Shown in pieces: positions 1 through 7,917 of a stretch of DNA of 39,400 nucleotides (position 1 is the stretch's first letter; each line of letters opens with the position of its first letter). The DNA lies in the IMG/VR virus record IMGVR_UViG_3300024351_000042, positions 1-39,400 of that record. One strand, 5' to 3'. The notes beneath the pieces were generated by a model that ran no database searches, was not told the DNA's origin, and worked only from the letters and a program-made list of their open reading frames with translations. This DNA is from a virus. A program made the translations under genes and the position numbers.

Positions 1-505
1 GTATATTACAACTTGTTTTAGATAATATTTCCATAAAACACAGTGTTTTAACTGATGTTAACCACATTCCAAAAAGTTTATGTTTTTTAACATATTTTTC
101 ATGCCATCCAGAATTAGGACTTATATAGTTTTCATTGCTTAATGTAAAACCGCATATAACATTTTCTTTCATTTTTTCTCTTATTTCTTTTATCCAGTCA
201 AAATCTTTTGGAACTAGCAAATCTAAATCTGTAATAATAAAAAAATCTTCAGAATTATCTGGCGGAAAATTTTTTATAGACCAATTAAATCCATATCCTC
301 TAGAATTTGTGCTCGATGTTATAAATCTTTGAATTTTTTTATTTTTTAAACATTCCATTCCCCATTCAAAAAATTTATCAGAGTTACAAGATCGTGATTC
401 AATACATGTTAAATGAAAGTCTTCTGATGCAGTTTCCCTTAGTCTTTTTATAGTTTCATCTGGATATTTTAATATCCTATAACATAAACCATAAATATGT
501 ATCAT
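1..505 (-). CDS. Glycosyltransferase-like protein, partial
   Basis: Read from ATG at 505 to the window edge, so the C-terminus is missing (about 168 residues visible). It starts MIHIYGLCYR and has a hydrophobic strand ending FFIITDLDLLVP; the D-L-D is a DxD-like metal/nucleotide-sugar site of GT-A fold enzymes. It ends 1 base before the next gene of a four-gene minus-strand operon (2216 to 1) that also encodes an aminotransferase-like and a second glycosyltransferase-like protein, which suggests a role in making or attaching a sugar. The acceptor is unknown. The glycosyltransferase call is by motif and context only. Confidence 0.65.
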   Translation of the reverse strand, partial: MIHIYGLCYRILKYPDETIKRLRETASEDFHLTCIESRSCNSDKFFEWGMECLKNKKIQRFITSSTNSRGYGFNWSIKNFPPDNSEDFFIITDLDLLVPKDFDWIKEIREKMKENVICGFTLSNENYISPNSGWHEKYVKKHKLFGMWLTSVKTLCFMEILSKTSCNI

Positions 506-506
506 T

Positions 507-1157
507 TTATTTTTCGCTATATATTTTAAAATTGCTTAAATCTGGATACGGCAATTCTAAATCTTCAATATGTTTTTTTGTATTATCACTATTATAAAAG
601 CCAGACATAAGTAATAATCCTCTTGCTGCTAATTCTGGCATCATATAAAAATTCCAACCAAGCATATCAAAATTATCTTCATGATAAGAACATTCTCTTC
701 TTCCGCTAAACCTAGCCCTTTTAAACCATTTAACAGCTTCTATATCATCTGTTAAAATAGCACCACCCTTACTTAATTTTAATATTTTATATGGACCAGT
801 AAAAGATATGCACATATAAGAATTAGGTATATACATATCAGCTGTAAATCTTAATGCCGAATCCCAAACATTAGAATTTTTTAATTGGTAAGCACCTTTT
901 AACATTTTTTCATTAGTATTTTCAAATTTAACTTTAAGTCCAGCATGAATTATTTCACAAGGAACAGAAGGATATGTTCTTGATGGAATAATTATATAAT
1001 CTTCTTTTATTGATTTTTTTATATTTTTTTCAAAATAAAGAGATAAAAATAAAGCATTGCTCATATTATCAAGAGCAACTGCGTATGGAGAACCAGTATA
1101 ATCACATAGTTTTTTTTCAAAATCTTCAGTTATTTTGTGAGCACCTATAGCTGACAT
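507..1157 (-). CDS. DegT/DnrJ/EryC1-type aminotransferase-like protein, short
   Basis: 216 residues. The N-terminal part (FEKKLCDYTGSPYAVALDN, IIPSRTYPSVPCEIIHAGL) follows the PLP-dependent sugar aminotransferase pattern. SFTGPYKILKLSKGGAILTDD resembles the Schiff-base lysine segment, with the lysine of PYK as the likely PLP ligand. Family members are usually about 370 residues, so the C-terminal small domain is largely missing although the frame ends normally. It lies between two glycosyltransferase-like genes; the upstream gene overlaps its ATG. Likely role: amino-sugar synthesis, or a degenerate derivative of such an enzyme. Confidence 0.7.
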   Translation of the reverse strand: MSAIGAHKITEDFEKKLCDYTGSPYAVALDNMSNALFLSLYFEKNIKKSIKEDYIIIPSRTYPSVPCEIIHAGLKVKFENTNEKMLKGAYQLKNSNVWDSALRFTADMYIPNSYMCISFTGPYKILKLSKGGAILTDDIEAVKWFKRARFSGRRECSYHEDNFDMLGWNFYMMPELAARGLLLMSGFYNSDNTKKHIEDLELPYPDLSNFKIYSEK

Positions 1158-1753
1158 TATCTTAATCCATTATAATTAAAAATATTTTTATGTAAAAGCA
1201 AAACATCATCTTTTGATATAGAATTAAAACATTCTAACCAAAATTGCCAATCATATAAACGATTTTTTTTGTTTATGTTATTAAAATAATCTACTTTATT
1301 AAAAATATCTGTTGAACAAATAACATTTCCCATATCTATACATCCATGCTTTGGATATTGAGCCGAAAGAATTTTTCCTCTTTTATTTCTTATTTGATTT
1401 CCTATTATCATTTTATAATTAGAATTTTTATATTCATTAAATACATTATAAATTTCATTATTAAATGAATTATCATCATCTAAAATATAAAAAAAACCAT
1501 GTTCTACATTTTTTAATCCATGGTTAATTTTTAAAACAAAATCTGTTATATGCTCTGTTTTATTTTTAGTTTTAATTTTAGTTTCTAAAACAATTGTATT
1601 TAATTCTGTATTAAATAAAATTTGATTTGGTATCTTTCCCCACAAATTTGTTTTACATAAAATCCAATTAATGTCTGGTTTTTTAGGTATTGTTTTATAC
1701 TGTTCTAATATATAGTTTTTTCTCCATAGAACAGTAACGATGTTAAGTTTCAT
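1157..1753 (-). CDS. Glycosyltransferase-like protein (GT-A fold, DDD motif)
   Basis: 198 residues. The first strand (MKLNIVTVLWRKNY) and GFFYILDDDNSFNNEIY near residue 95 match a small GT-A glycosyltransferase with a DxD metal site. A later MGNVICSTDIF and WQFWLECF fit the acceptor half. The stop overlaps the start of the aminotransferase-like gene, and the start overlaps the end of the upstream gene by 11 bases, so translation is probably coupled. Substrate unknown. Very AT-rich, like the other glycosyltransferase genes of the window. Confidence 0.65.
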   Translation of the reverse strand: MKLNIVTVLWRKNYILEQYKTIPKKPDINWILCKTNLWGKIPNQILFNTELNTIVLETKIKTKNKTEHITDFVLKINHGLKNVEHGFFYILDDDNSFNNEIYNVFNEYKNSNYKMIIGNQIRNKRGKILSAQYPKHGCIDMGNVICSTDIFNKVDYFNNINKKNRLYDWQFWLECFNSISKDDVLLLHKNIFNYNGLR

Positions 1754-2216
1754 ATTTTATAAACCAAAAAGGAATATTTCTTTTTTTCCAAGATGCTATA
1801 TGATATTTACACCTTATGTAATATTCTCTATAACCATCTATTGGATTGTCTTTTTTTAATTCTTCTGGCATAGCTTGAGCAAATTTTGTAAGTCCTTTAT
1901 TTGGAACTTTACAAGAATATGTTAAACACTCTTTAATAATAGCTTCACACTTATGTTCTTTTTCATAACGATAAGTATACTCTTTACAAAGTTCTAATCC
2001 AAGTTCACATAACCAAATAAAATTATCCATGCTTTCTCCTGCCCAAATAGTGCATGGATGTTTTGCATAAGCTGATTTATATGGTGTTTTAACTCCAAGT
2101 TGATTAAGAACTGTACAAAGCATTTGGGCACTTTCTAATGGCATTTTGACTACATGTTTATCTACATGCCATTCAGCAGCTTGTTTGGTGTTTAAATCTA
2201 ATGCAAAAATATTCAT
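1743..2216 (-). CDS. Conserved phage protein, HxDKHVVKM family, function unknown
   Basis: 157 residues. It begins MNIFALDLNTKQAAEWHVDKHVVKMPLESAQML and contains KHPCTIWAGES, LCKEYTYRYEKEHK and FAQAMPEE. I recall this arrangement from many unrelated phage proteins annotated as hypothetical; no activity is assigned here. The conserved H-x-D-K-H cluster could bind metal or phosphate. It is the first gene after a clear promoter copy (2237-2266) and heads the leftward glycosyltransferase operon. Shine-Dalgarno: AGGAG about 6 bases before ATG. Confidence 0.8.
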   Translation of the reverse strand: MNIFALDLNTKQAAEWHVDKHVVKMPLESAQMLCTVLNQLGVKTPYKSAYAKHPCTIWAGESMDNFIWLCELGLELCKEYTYRYEKEHKCEAIIKECLTYSCKVPNKGLTKFAQAMPEELKKDNPIDGYREYYIRCKYHIASWKKRNIPFWFIKYET

Positions 2217-2236
2217 ATAAACTCCTGTTTTTTATA

Positions 2237-2266
2237 CTTATTCGTTAATTAAGTGTAAATATTTAC
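2237..2266 (-). promoter_or_regulatory. Phage promoter copy 1 (TAAATA-N15-CGAATAAG)
   Basis: On the minus strand GTAAATA is followed by 15 bases and CGAATAAG, then TATA. It drives the operon 2216 to 1. The upstream box forms the palindrome GTAAATATTTAC that abuts the ATG of the divergent gene at 2267. Confidence 0.8.
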
Positions 2267-2947
2267 ATGAAAATATTTTTTGATCATATAAATGGTTTTG
2301 GAAAAATATCTAATCAAGATTTAATTCACTGTGGTGTTTTTGGATACCCAGAAATTAATGACGATTTAGATAATTTATTAGAAAATGGTTGGTTACCTTG
2401 GAACGATTATTGGTTTCAAGCAAGATCAATAAGGTATAACTTGTCAGAACTAGAATGCCATAAAAAAACAAAAAAAATAAGCAAAAAGATAGAATATCAA
2501 TTAGGAAAACCATCTAAGGAAGATGTTGAAAGAATATCAAAGTGTTATCAAACAAAAAGAGGTTTTCTTAGCGAACATGTTTTTGATAATGAGCTTATGT
2601 TAGAAAATTCAATTCAATATTTTTATGAATCAGAATTGATAGGGTTTGTTTGTTATAAGCTTTTTAAAAAATCTTTTGTCGGAGTTCAATTTGCGTGGGA
2701 TTATAAAAAACCACAACTTTCTTTAGGAAATGTTAGTACGCTAATTGAAACTACTTTAGCTAAAAAATCTGGGTGTATTTATTATTATATGATGGGTGGT
2801 TACGAAGAATGCTGTATTTATAAAAGTGAATTGAATGGATTTGAGTGGTGGACAGGCAAAGAATGGTCGAAAGATAAAAAATTATATCAAGATTTATGCA
2901 GAAGAGATTCTGCGATAGAGATTAAAAATGCCAATTGTGATATATGA
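2267..2947 (+). CDS. ATE/Bpt-like aminoacyl-tRNA-protein transferase (GNAT-fold), putative
   Basis: 226 residues. The N-terminal NGWLPWNDYWFQARSIRYNL corresponds to the start region of arginyl/leucyl-tRNA-protein transferases but lacks their cysteine cluster. The C-terminal LIGFVCYKLFKKS, then GNVSTLIETTLAKKSG, IYYYMMGGYEECCIYKSELNG resembles the catalytic half of ATE/Bpt (YYYLGYW...YK pattern). Such enzymes move an amino acid from charged tRNA to a protein N-terminus and so mark it for degradation. First gene of a plus-strand operon running to 5600; no strong Shine-Dalgarno. A different GNAT acyltransferase is the main alternative. Confidence 0.55.
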   Translation: MKIFFDHINGFGKISNQDLIHCGVFGYPEINDDLDNLLENGWLPWNDYWFQARSIRYNLSELECHKKTKKISKKIEYQLGKPSKEDVERISKCYQTKRGFLSEHVFDNELMLENSIQYFYESELIGFVCYKLFKKSFVGVQFAWDYKKPQLSLGNVSTLIETTLAKKSGCIYYYMMGGYEECCIYKSELNGFEWWTGKEWSKDKKLYQDLCRRDSAIEIKNANCDI

Positions 2948-3149
2948 ACCAAGACAAGAATTAGAAGTAGAAACTCCAAAAGGTAGGGGAAGAATTTGGT
3001 TAGTTACTGAATATGGCACTGAAATAGAGAAAGTATTTACTGTTATTCTTAATAATGGATTAATATGGGAATTTACTAATAAGGATGTTGTTGCAACAAA
3101 GAATATTACAATGGGGCGATACAATGCTGAACCTTTACCAACAAGTTGA
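2928..3149 (+). CDS. Small conserved-looking protein
   Basis: 73 residues. It has short beta-type segments (GRGRIWLVTEYGTEIEKVFTVIL, IWEFTNKDVVA), suggesting a compact barrel-like domain. It overlaps the preceding gene by 20 bases and the following HAD gene by 26, in the usual style of this genome. Function not recognised. Confidence 0.6.
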   Translation: MPIVIYEPRQELEVETPKGRGRIWLVTEYGTEIEKVFTVILNNGLIWEFTNKDVVATKNITMGRYNAEPLPTS

Positions 3150-3519
3150 GAAATTCTTTAGCAAATCAACAGTAGTTATTGTTGATATAGATAACACTAT
3201 TATTCGTAATGGTATATATCCAATTAAAAAAATGATTGATTATGTTAATGAATTAGCAAAAACAAATAAAATTTATATAGTTACAGGAAGACCAGAATCA
3301 GATAGATCAGAAACAACAAAAGTTTTAAAAAAATCAGGAATTAAATATAATAGACTAATGATGAATAATATTGGAAACAATAAAGAACAACAATTAGAAT
3401 CAAAAAAGAAACACGCAGAAAGCATTAAGGACAAAGTTATATTAGCAATAGATGACAATCCAAAAGCAAGAAATGTATATAAGCAATTAGGAATAAAAAC
3501 AAAAAGTCCTAAAAAATGA
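3124..3519 (+). CDS. HAD-superfamily phosphatase (polynucleotide-kinase 3'-phosphatase-like)
   Basis: 131 residues from ATG at 3124 (MLNLYQQ). A longer frame starts at 3085, but the later start leaves the full domain and has a GGGG stretch upstream. Motif I is VVIVDIDNTII (DxDxT), motif II IYIVTGRP, motif III a lysine-rich stretch, motif IV ILAIDDNPKARN: a complete HAD catalytic set. Small phage HAD proteins of this kind often act as nucleotide or DNA 3'-phosphatases; the substrate here is unknown. Stop and next start overlap. Confidence 0.85.
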   Translation: MLNLYQQVEKFFSKSTVVIVDIDNTIIRNGIYPIKKMIDYVNELAKTNKIYIVTGRPESDRSETTKVLKKSGIKYNRLMMNNIGNNKEQQLESKKKHAESIKDKVILAIDDNPKARNVYKQLGIKTKSPKK

Positions 3520-4016
3520 AATTTGTTACAAAAGAAGATTATGATAAAAAATGTAAAGAAGACAAATATTTTGTTAAAAGATGGAATTATTATAAAGAAG
3601 TAATAGAAATTGCAAAAAATTTAAATCCACTGTCTATTTTAGAATTAGGATGTTCATATTTTCCGTTGTGTTTAAATTCCGTAAGAATAGAAAAACAACA
3701 TAACAAACATATAAATTATGTATTTGATTGTACAATTACACCTTGGACATTCAATCATAAGTTTGATTTAGCTATATGCTTACAAGCATTTGAACATTTT
3801 GAAGGAAGACAAAAAAATGTATTTAATGAACTTAAAAAAATAGTTAATAAACTCATAGTATCAGTTCCATACAAGTGGAATAGACCAAATGATTGTCATC
3901 ATAATATAAGTGAGGAAACTTTATTTGAATGGTTTGAAGAAATACCAATATTAGAAAAAATAGCTATTGACTCTAATACAAAAAGATTAATATGTCTTTA
4001 TGATTTCACTAAATAA
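3516..4016 (+). CDS. Class I SAM-dependent methyltransferase
   Basis: 166 residues. ILELGCSYFPL near residue 41 is the SAM-binding motif I, and FDLAICLQAFEHFEG near residue 86 is the post-motif with the usual xxHF pattern; KLIVSVPYKWNRP follows. Typical of small methyltransferases in glycan clusters. It overlaps the HAD gene by 4 bases and the DUF5672 gene by 17. Target unknown. Confidence 0.85.
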   Translation: MKFVTKEDYDKKCKEDKYFVKRWNYYKEVIEIAKNLNPLSILELGCSYFPLCLNSVRIEKQHNKHINYVFDCTITPWTFNHKFDLAICLQAFEHFEGRQKNVFNELKKIVNKLIVSVPYKWNRPNDCHHNISEETLFEWFEEIPILEKIAIDSNTKRLICLYDFTK

Positions 4017-4656
4017 TATTACTTTGTGTGCTGTTGATTGCTTAAATCATAAAAAAGCAATTTCTGCCATGTTATATAGTATGCAAAGTATAAATTTTAA
4101 AAGATGTATATTTATATCTGATAAAAATGAACTAAAAACAGACAGAATAGAATTCATACAAGTAAAAAAAATAAATAGCAAGGAAGAATATAGTGCTTTT
4201 ATTTTGCGTGATTTAGTGAAATATATAAATACAGAATATGTTTTATTAATTCAATATGATGGATTTGTAATTAATCCAGATTCTTGGTCAGAAAAATTTT
4301 TACAGTATGATTATATTGGTGCTCCTTGGAAAAATCATGATCATGTAAATAAAGTTGGCAATGGCGGTTTTAGTCTAAGGTCAAAAAAATTAATGGAACA
4401 TATATCAAATAAATATCAAAATAAACCAATCATATTTAATGAAGATTTAGAAATATGTTATCACTCTTATGATGAATTAATAAAAAACGAGTTTAAATTT
4501 CCAGATTTAAGAACGGCTTTTGAATTTTCAATAGAACATAAAACAGAAGAATATAATGAAAAACCATTTGGCTTTCATGGATTTCCTTTTACAAAAATAG
4601 GTATGGAATCAAAGATAAAAATCTTAGATTGGAGCAAAAATGAAGGTTTATACTAA
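4000..4656 (+). CDS. DUF5672-family glycosyltransferase-like protein
   Basis: 218 residues. The order LLIQYDGFVINPDSW, YDYIGAPW, VGNGGFSLRSKKLM, NEDLEICY, PFGFHGFPF is the signature of the DUF5672 family, found with glycosyltransferases and thought to be GT-A-like. The Q-Y-D-G segment takes the place of a DxD site. Part of the plus-strand operon between the methyltransferase and the cobalamin enzyme. Role: probably sugar transfer to a surface or capsid glycan; acceptor unknown. Confidence 0.85.
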   Translation: MISLNNITLCAVDCLNHKKAISAMLYSMQSINFKRCIFISDKNELKTDRIEFIQVKKINSKEEYSAFILRDLVKYINTEYVLLIQYDGFVINPDSWSEKFLQYDYIGAPWKNHDHVNKVGNGGFSLRSKKLMEHISNKYQNKPIIFNEDLEICYHSYDELIKNEFKFPDLRTAFEFSIEHKTEEYNEKPFGFHGFPFTKIGMESKIKILDWSKNEGLY

Positions 4657-5155
4657 AACTGGAGATGATGGAACAACTCTTTTGCCAAAAGTTGGGCGTG
4701 TTCCAAAAACCGATCCACATATTCAACTTCTTGGAAGCGTGGATGAGCTTAATGCTTCAATAGGTCTTGTAAATCAAAGATATATATTAGAACTTAAAGT
4801 TCAAAACATTTACGATTTTATTGTTGAAACACAGAAACATTTATTTGATATAGGTGCTGAAATAGCTACCGGAAAAGAAAGAATTAAAGAAGATCACATT
4901 AAACAACTTGAGCAAAAAATTGATGAGATGACAAAACATTTAAAGCCACTTAAAAATTTTATTATACCATTTAATCATTGCGAAATTCATCTTGCTAGAG
5001 CAGTATGTCGTAGGGTTGAAATTGATTTAGTTAAATTAATGGAAGTTCACCAATATCTTAAAAACATTGTTATATACATAAATAGATTAAGCGATTTTTT
5101 ATTTACTTTAGCTAGATTATTAGGCCCAGAAGAAAAAATATGGTCAGGAGAATAA
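4640..5155 (+). CDS. pduO-like: Cob(I)alamin adenosyltransferase, PduO type
   Basis: 171 residues, usual length for the family. It transfers the adenosyl group of ATP to cob(I)alamin to make adenosylcobalamin. Seen: N-terminal ATP motif TKTGDDGTTLLPK, LLGSVDELNASIG near residue 30, HLARAVCRRVEIDL near 124 with the conserved arginines, and YINRLSDFLFTLARLL near 147. The usual LPGG before the arginine motif is replaced by IIPFNH. It overlaps the previous gene by 17 bases. A viral role is plausible in supplying cofactor to a class II ribonucleotide reductase, but none is visible in this window. Confidence 0.95.
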   Translation: MKVYTKTGDDGTTLLPKVGRVPKTDPHIQLLGSVDELNASIGLVNQRYILELKVQNIYDFIVETQKHLFDIGAEIATGKERIKEDHIKQLEQKIDEMTKHLKPLKNFIIPFNHCEIHLARAVCRRVEIDLVKLMEVHQYLKNIVIYINRLSDFLFTLARLLGPEEKIWSGE

Positions 5156-5156
5156 G

Positions 5157-5600
5157 ATGATTAACTTGCCTTTGGCAGATAGACACTGTGGAGAATGCGA
5201 TGTTTGTTGCACAATTTTGATTGTTCAAGAATTAAATAAACCAGAATATACAAGTTGTCATCATCAAAACAAAGGATGTATGATTTATGATACAAGGCCA
5301 GATATTTGTAGAAAATGGTCTTGCTCATGGGTTCTTGGAATACTCCCTGGCGATGAAAGCATAAGACCAAATAATTTAGGATTAATGTTTTATCCAGCAC
5401 CTAAACAAAATGATTTAGGATTTGCCCATATGCTTGGTCAAGAAGTTTGGGAAAATGCTTCTGACTCTGAACTAGGAAGATCAGTAATTAATTACATAGC
5501 AAAACATATGTTGGTATTAATAAGAAAATTTGGATCAAACTCAATTAAGTTTGCTGGTCCAAAAGATCAACAAGAGAAATTTTTAAAAATAGCTAAATAG
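5157..5600 (+). CDS. YkgJ-family CxxCxxCC metal-binding protein
   Basis: 147 residues. CGECDVCC near residue 11, C-HHQNKGCMIYDTRPDICRKWSC near 39-58 is the zinc/iron-chelating cysteine cluster of the YkgJ family. The function of the family is poorly known. Last gene of the plus-strand operon; its end overlaps by 8 bases the end of the convergent gene 5593-6834. Confidence 0.85.
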   Translation: MINLPLADRHCGECDVCCTILIVQELNKPEYTSCHHQNKGCMIYDTRPDICRKWSCSWVLGILPGDESIRPNNLGLMFYPAPKQNDLGFAHMLGQEVWENASDSELGRSVINYIAKHMLVLIRKFGSNSIKFAGPKDQQEKFLKIAK

Positions 5601-6834
5601 AAACTTCTCCTGGTATTCTAATATCATTTGAAACTTTAACAAGATCGGCTTTTACATAAAGAATATTATGTGTTTTGCAATATTCATTTGGAAAGAAGTT
5701 TTTAATTCTATTTAATTGAAATCTTACTGGAGTTCCAATGTATTTAGCTGTTTCTGCTTTAGTGTAATACCAAAAGCTATTACTGTTCCAAAAACTAATA
5801 TGTGTTGGATCTTGAAAAGCACCTCTTCCGTCAGTTGATGGAGTTTGCGTTAAAAACCATCCCAGTGGCTTTAAACATCTATAAGCCTCTTTCATAACAT
5901 GAATTGGGTCTTTAAGATGTTCTAGTGCATCATGTGCTCTTATAAGACCAACTTCTTCATTTTTAAAAGGCCACGGAGAATTAAGGTCATGAATAATATC
6001 ACCATTTAAAAGATCGATAGACTTATACCCATTTGGTTTGCTAAAACCTCCACACAAATCTATTTTTAATAATCCGTTTAAATCGCACCACTTTTCAGCT
6101 AGTTGATAAATATACTTATCATGAATGTTTAGCGTTTCTTCCTGAATAAATGCATTCTTTTCTCCGTAGCATGTATTATCTTTATGTCTGTAATAAATAT
6201 ATAAACACTTGTCTATAAAATGCACTTTTCCTTGAATATATGTTCTGCAAAGGATTTCATGGTCGTCTAAAACTTCCATCTTGTCATTATGACCGCCTAT
6301 CTTTTCATAAAATGATTTTTTCCATGCCCTAACATGGTTTGGAGAAAACCAAATCTTAGAAAAAGAAGCTGCTGAAGGCTCAAATGATATTAGTTCTAAT
6401 ATTTCTCTGCCTTTATAATTAAATGGTCTGTTCCTCCAGCCAAAATAGTCAGAATATACAAATGGTCTGTCGTTAAAATCAATTTCAGCACAATTAGAGT
6501 ATGCAAAATCAATGTCTTGGTCTTTATTAAATGCGTTATAAAGTTCTTGCAAACAATCAGGCGTTAACTCATCGTCATGATCAACTTCAACGACTACATG
6601 GCAATTTCCAGCCATAGAAGCTTCTTTTTTAAATAAACCTATTAACTTTGAATCTGGCTTAGAAGATTTTATTATTCTTGGCTTAACAGCCAAAGATTCC
6701 ATATCTATTTTTGCATTTCCATTTGGCAAAACAATCCATTCAAAATCTTTAAATGTTTGTTCTGCTAAAGACCTAGACAATCTAGGTAAATACTGGCCAT
6801 TGTTTGTTGGTGTTGTTATAGAAAAGTATGGCAT
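5593..6834 (-). CDS. Fusion: GT2 glycosyltransferase plus SAM methyltransferase
   Basis: 413 residues from ATG at 6834, which overlaps the preceding stop (TAATG); an in-frame TTG lies 9 bases upstream. Residues 1-240 are a family 2 glycosyltransferase: MPYFSITTPTNNGQYL, EVDHDDELTPDCL (metal-binding D-H-D-D), EVLDDHEILCRTY as the catalytic ED-like motif. Residues about 255-410 resemble a methyltransferase: LKIDLCGGFSKPNGYKSIDL, DLNSPWPFKNEEVGLIRAHDALEHLKDP, GWFLTQTPSTDGRGAFQDPTH. Both halves look intact, so one polypeptide may glycosylate and methylate the same glycan. Confidence 0.85.
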   Translation of the reverse strand: MPYFSITTPTNNGQYLPRLSRSLAEQTFKDFEWIVLPNGNAKIDMESLAVKPRIIKSSKPDSKLIGLFKKEASMAGNCHVVVEVDHDDELTPDCLQELYNAFNKDQDIDFAYSNCAEIDFNDRPFVYSDYFGWRNRPFNYKGREILELISFEPSAASFSKIWFSPNHVRAWKKSFYEKIGGHNDKMEVLDDHEILCRTYIQGKVHFIDKCLYIYYRHKDNTCYGEKNAFIQEETLNIHDKYIYQLAEKWCDLNGLLKIDLCGGFSKPNGYKSIDLLNGDIIHDLNSPWPFKNEEVGLIRAHDALEHLKDPIHVMKEAYRCLKPLGWFLTQTPSTDGRGAFQDPTHISFWNSNSFWYYTKAETAKYIGTPVRFQLNRIKNFFPNEYCKTHNILYVKADLVKVSNDIRIPGEVSI

Positions 6835-7445
6835 TATTTCCAACTGCTTTCTTCTAAGATGTTTTCGCCGTCTTGTAATTCAATTACTATAGCATTTGGT
6901 ATGGATTTATAAGGAATAAAAATTAATAACTTTCCATATTCTTTAGTGTCTCTACCTTCGTCTATTTTAAAACATATCTCTGAATGTTTTGAATTAGATT
7001 TTAAAAATTTGCTTTTGTTATTTTTCTTTTTTGCTTCATTATATATTTTTTGCACATCATTAATAATTTCTTGATTAACAGATTTATTAGCGATTTCTTT
7101 GATTTTTTCAGTACTAGAAACAACTATGGTTTGTTTATCTGAAGACAAACATACATAAAAATCTGACTTGGTTCTTACATCTCTACCATGAACAGTTTCA
7201 AAACTTTCATTTCTAGGAATAAATTTCATGTATTCATATATAATATCGGATTGATTATCACGACACTTAAATTGAGCGGTTTTATTGTGCTTTAAACATT
7301 TATAATCTATCATTAGATTTCTATCTTCTTCTAAGCTGCATTTTTGAAAGTTATATCCAAATCTATGATTTAAATATTTTGCAACTTGATCTGCTAATAA
7401 ATTGCCTTTTTCAATTCGATCTTTTATGTTTTCTGTCTTAATCAT
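6834..7445 (-). CDS. Unknown protein, possible PD-(D/E)XK nuclease-like fold
   Basis: 203 residues, lysine-rich. The stretch RNLMIDYKCLKHNKTAQFKCRD near residues 42-63 has the D...Q/E-x-K spacing of PD-(D/E)XK nucleases, but no further motif confirms it. Overlaps the upstream gene by 8 bases and runs directly into the glycosyltransferase fusion. Function not assigned. Confidence 0.6.
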   Translation of the reverse strand: MIKTENIKDRIEKGNLLADQVAKYLNHRFGYNFQKCSLEEDRNLMIDYKCLKHNKTAQFKCRDNQSDIIYEYMKFIPRNESFETVHGRDVRTKSDFYVCLSSDKQTIVVSSTEKIKEIANKSVNQEIINDVQKIYNEAKKKNNKSKFLKSNSKHSEICFKIDEGRDTKEYGKLLIFIPYKSIPNAIVIELQDGENILEESSWK

Positions 7446-7854
7446 TTAAGTTCATCTCTTCTATGTATTGATTTTTAATATCAGTAAAAGTGCTTATCAT
7501 TTCTTCAGTAGAAAGATTATGCTCTTTCTTTCGTTGTAATGCATATTCCTCTAGAGTCTTTTCATTCTTGTTTAACATTCTTACAAATTCTTTATGTTCT
7601 GTTTTTGGAGCAATTTGAACTATGGTATTATTTGTTCCGTCTTCATTCAATGTGAATTTTTTTCTTATTTCTATATTTACATATCCATCTATAGTAACGA
7701 TATCGCCACCATTATTAATAATTGTAGATACAATTTCTGGATCTTCATCATCTGAGTAACCAACAAGTTCTTGAAAGTTTTCCAAAGGCATAACTATAAG
7801 GCAACCGCTTTTACAATACATCTCACTGTTTAGATCAGAACGAACAGACTTCAT
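7438..7854 (-). CDS. Unknown protein
   Basis: 138 residues with an acidic middle (GYSDDEDPEI) and a charged, helical C-terminus (ALQRKKEHNLSTEEM). GAGGAA precedes the ATG. Not recognised. The 63-base gap upstream holds only AT-rich sequence. Confidence 0.6.
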   Translation of the reverse strand: MKSVRSDLNSEMYCKSGCLIVMPLENFQELVGYSDDEDPEIVSTIINNGGDIVTIDGYVNIEIRKKFTLNEDGTNNTIVQIAPKTEHKEFVRMLNKNEKTLEEYALQRKKEHNLSTEEMISTFTDIKNQYIEEMNLND

Positions 7855-7917
7855 AAAAAATTCCTCAACTTAAAAGTTTTTATAAGGATATAAATAGTAA
7901 TGCCTATAAAAATTCCC

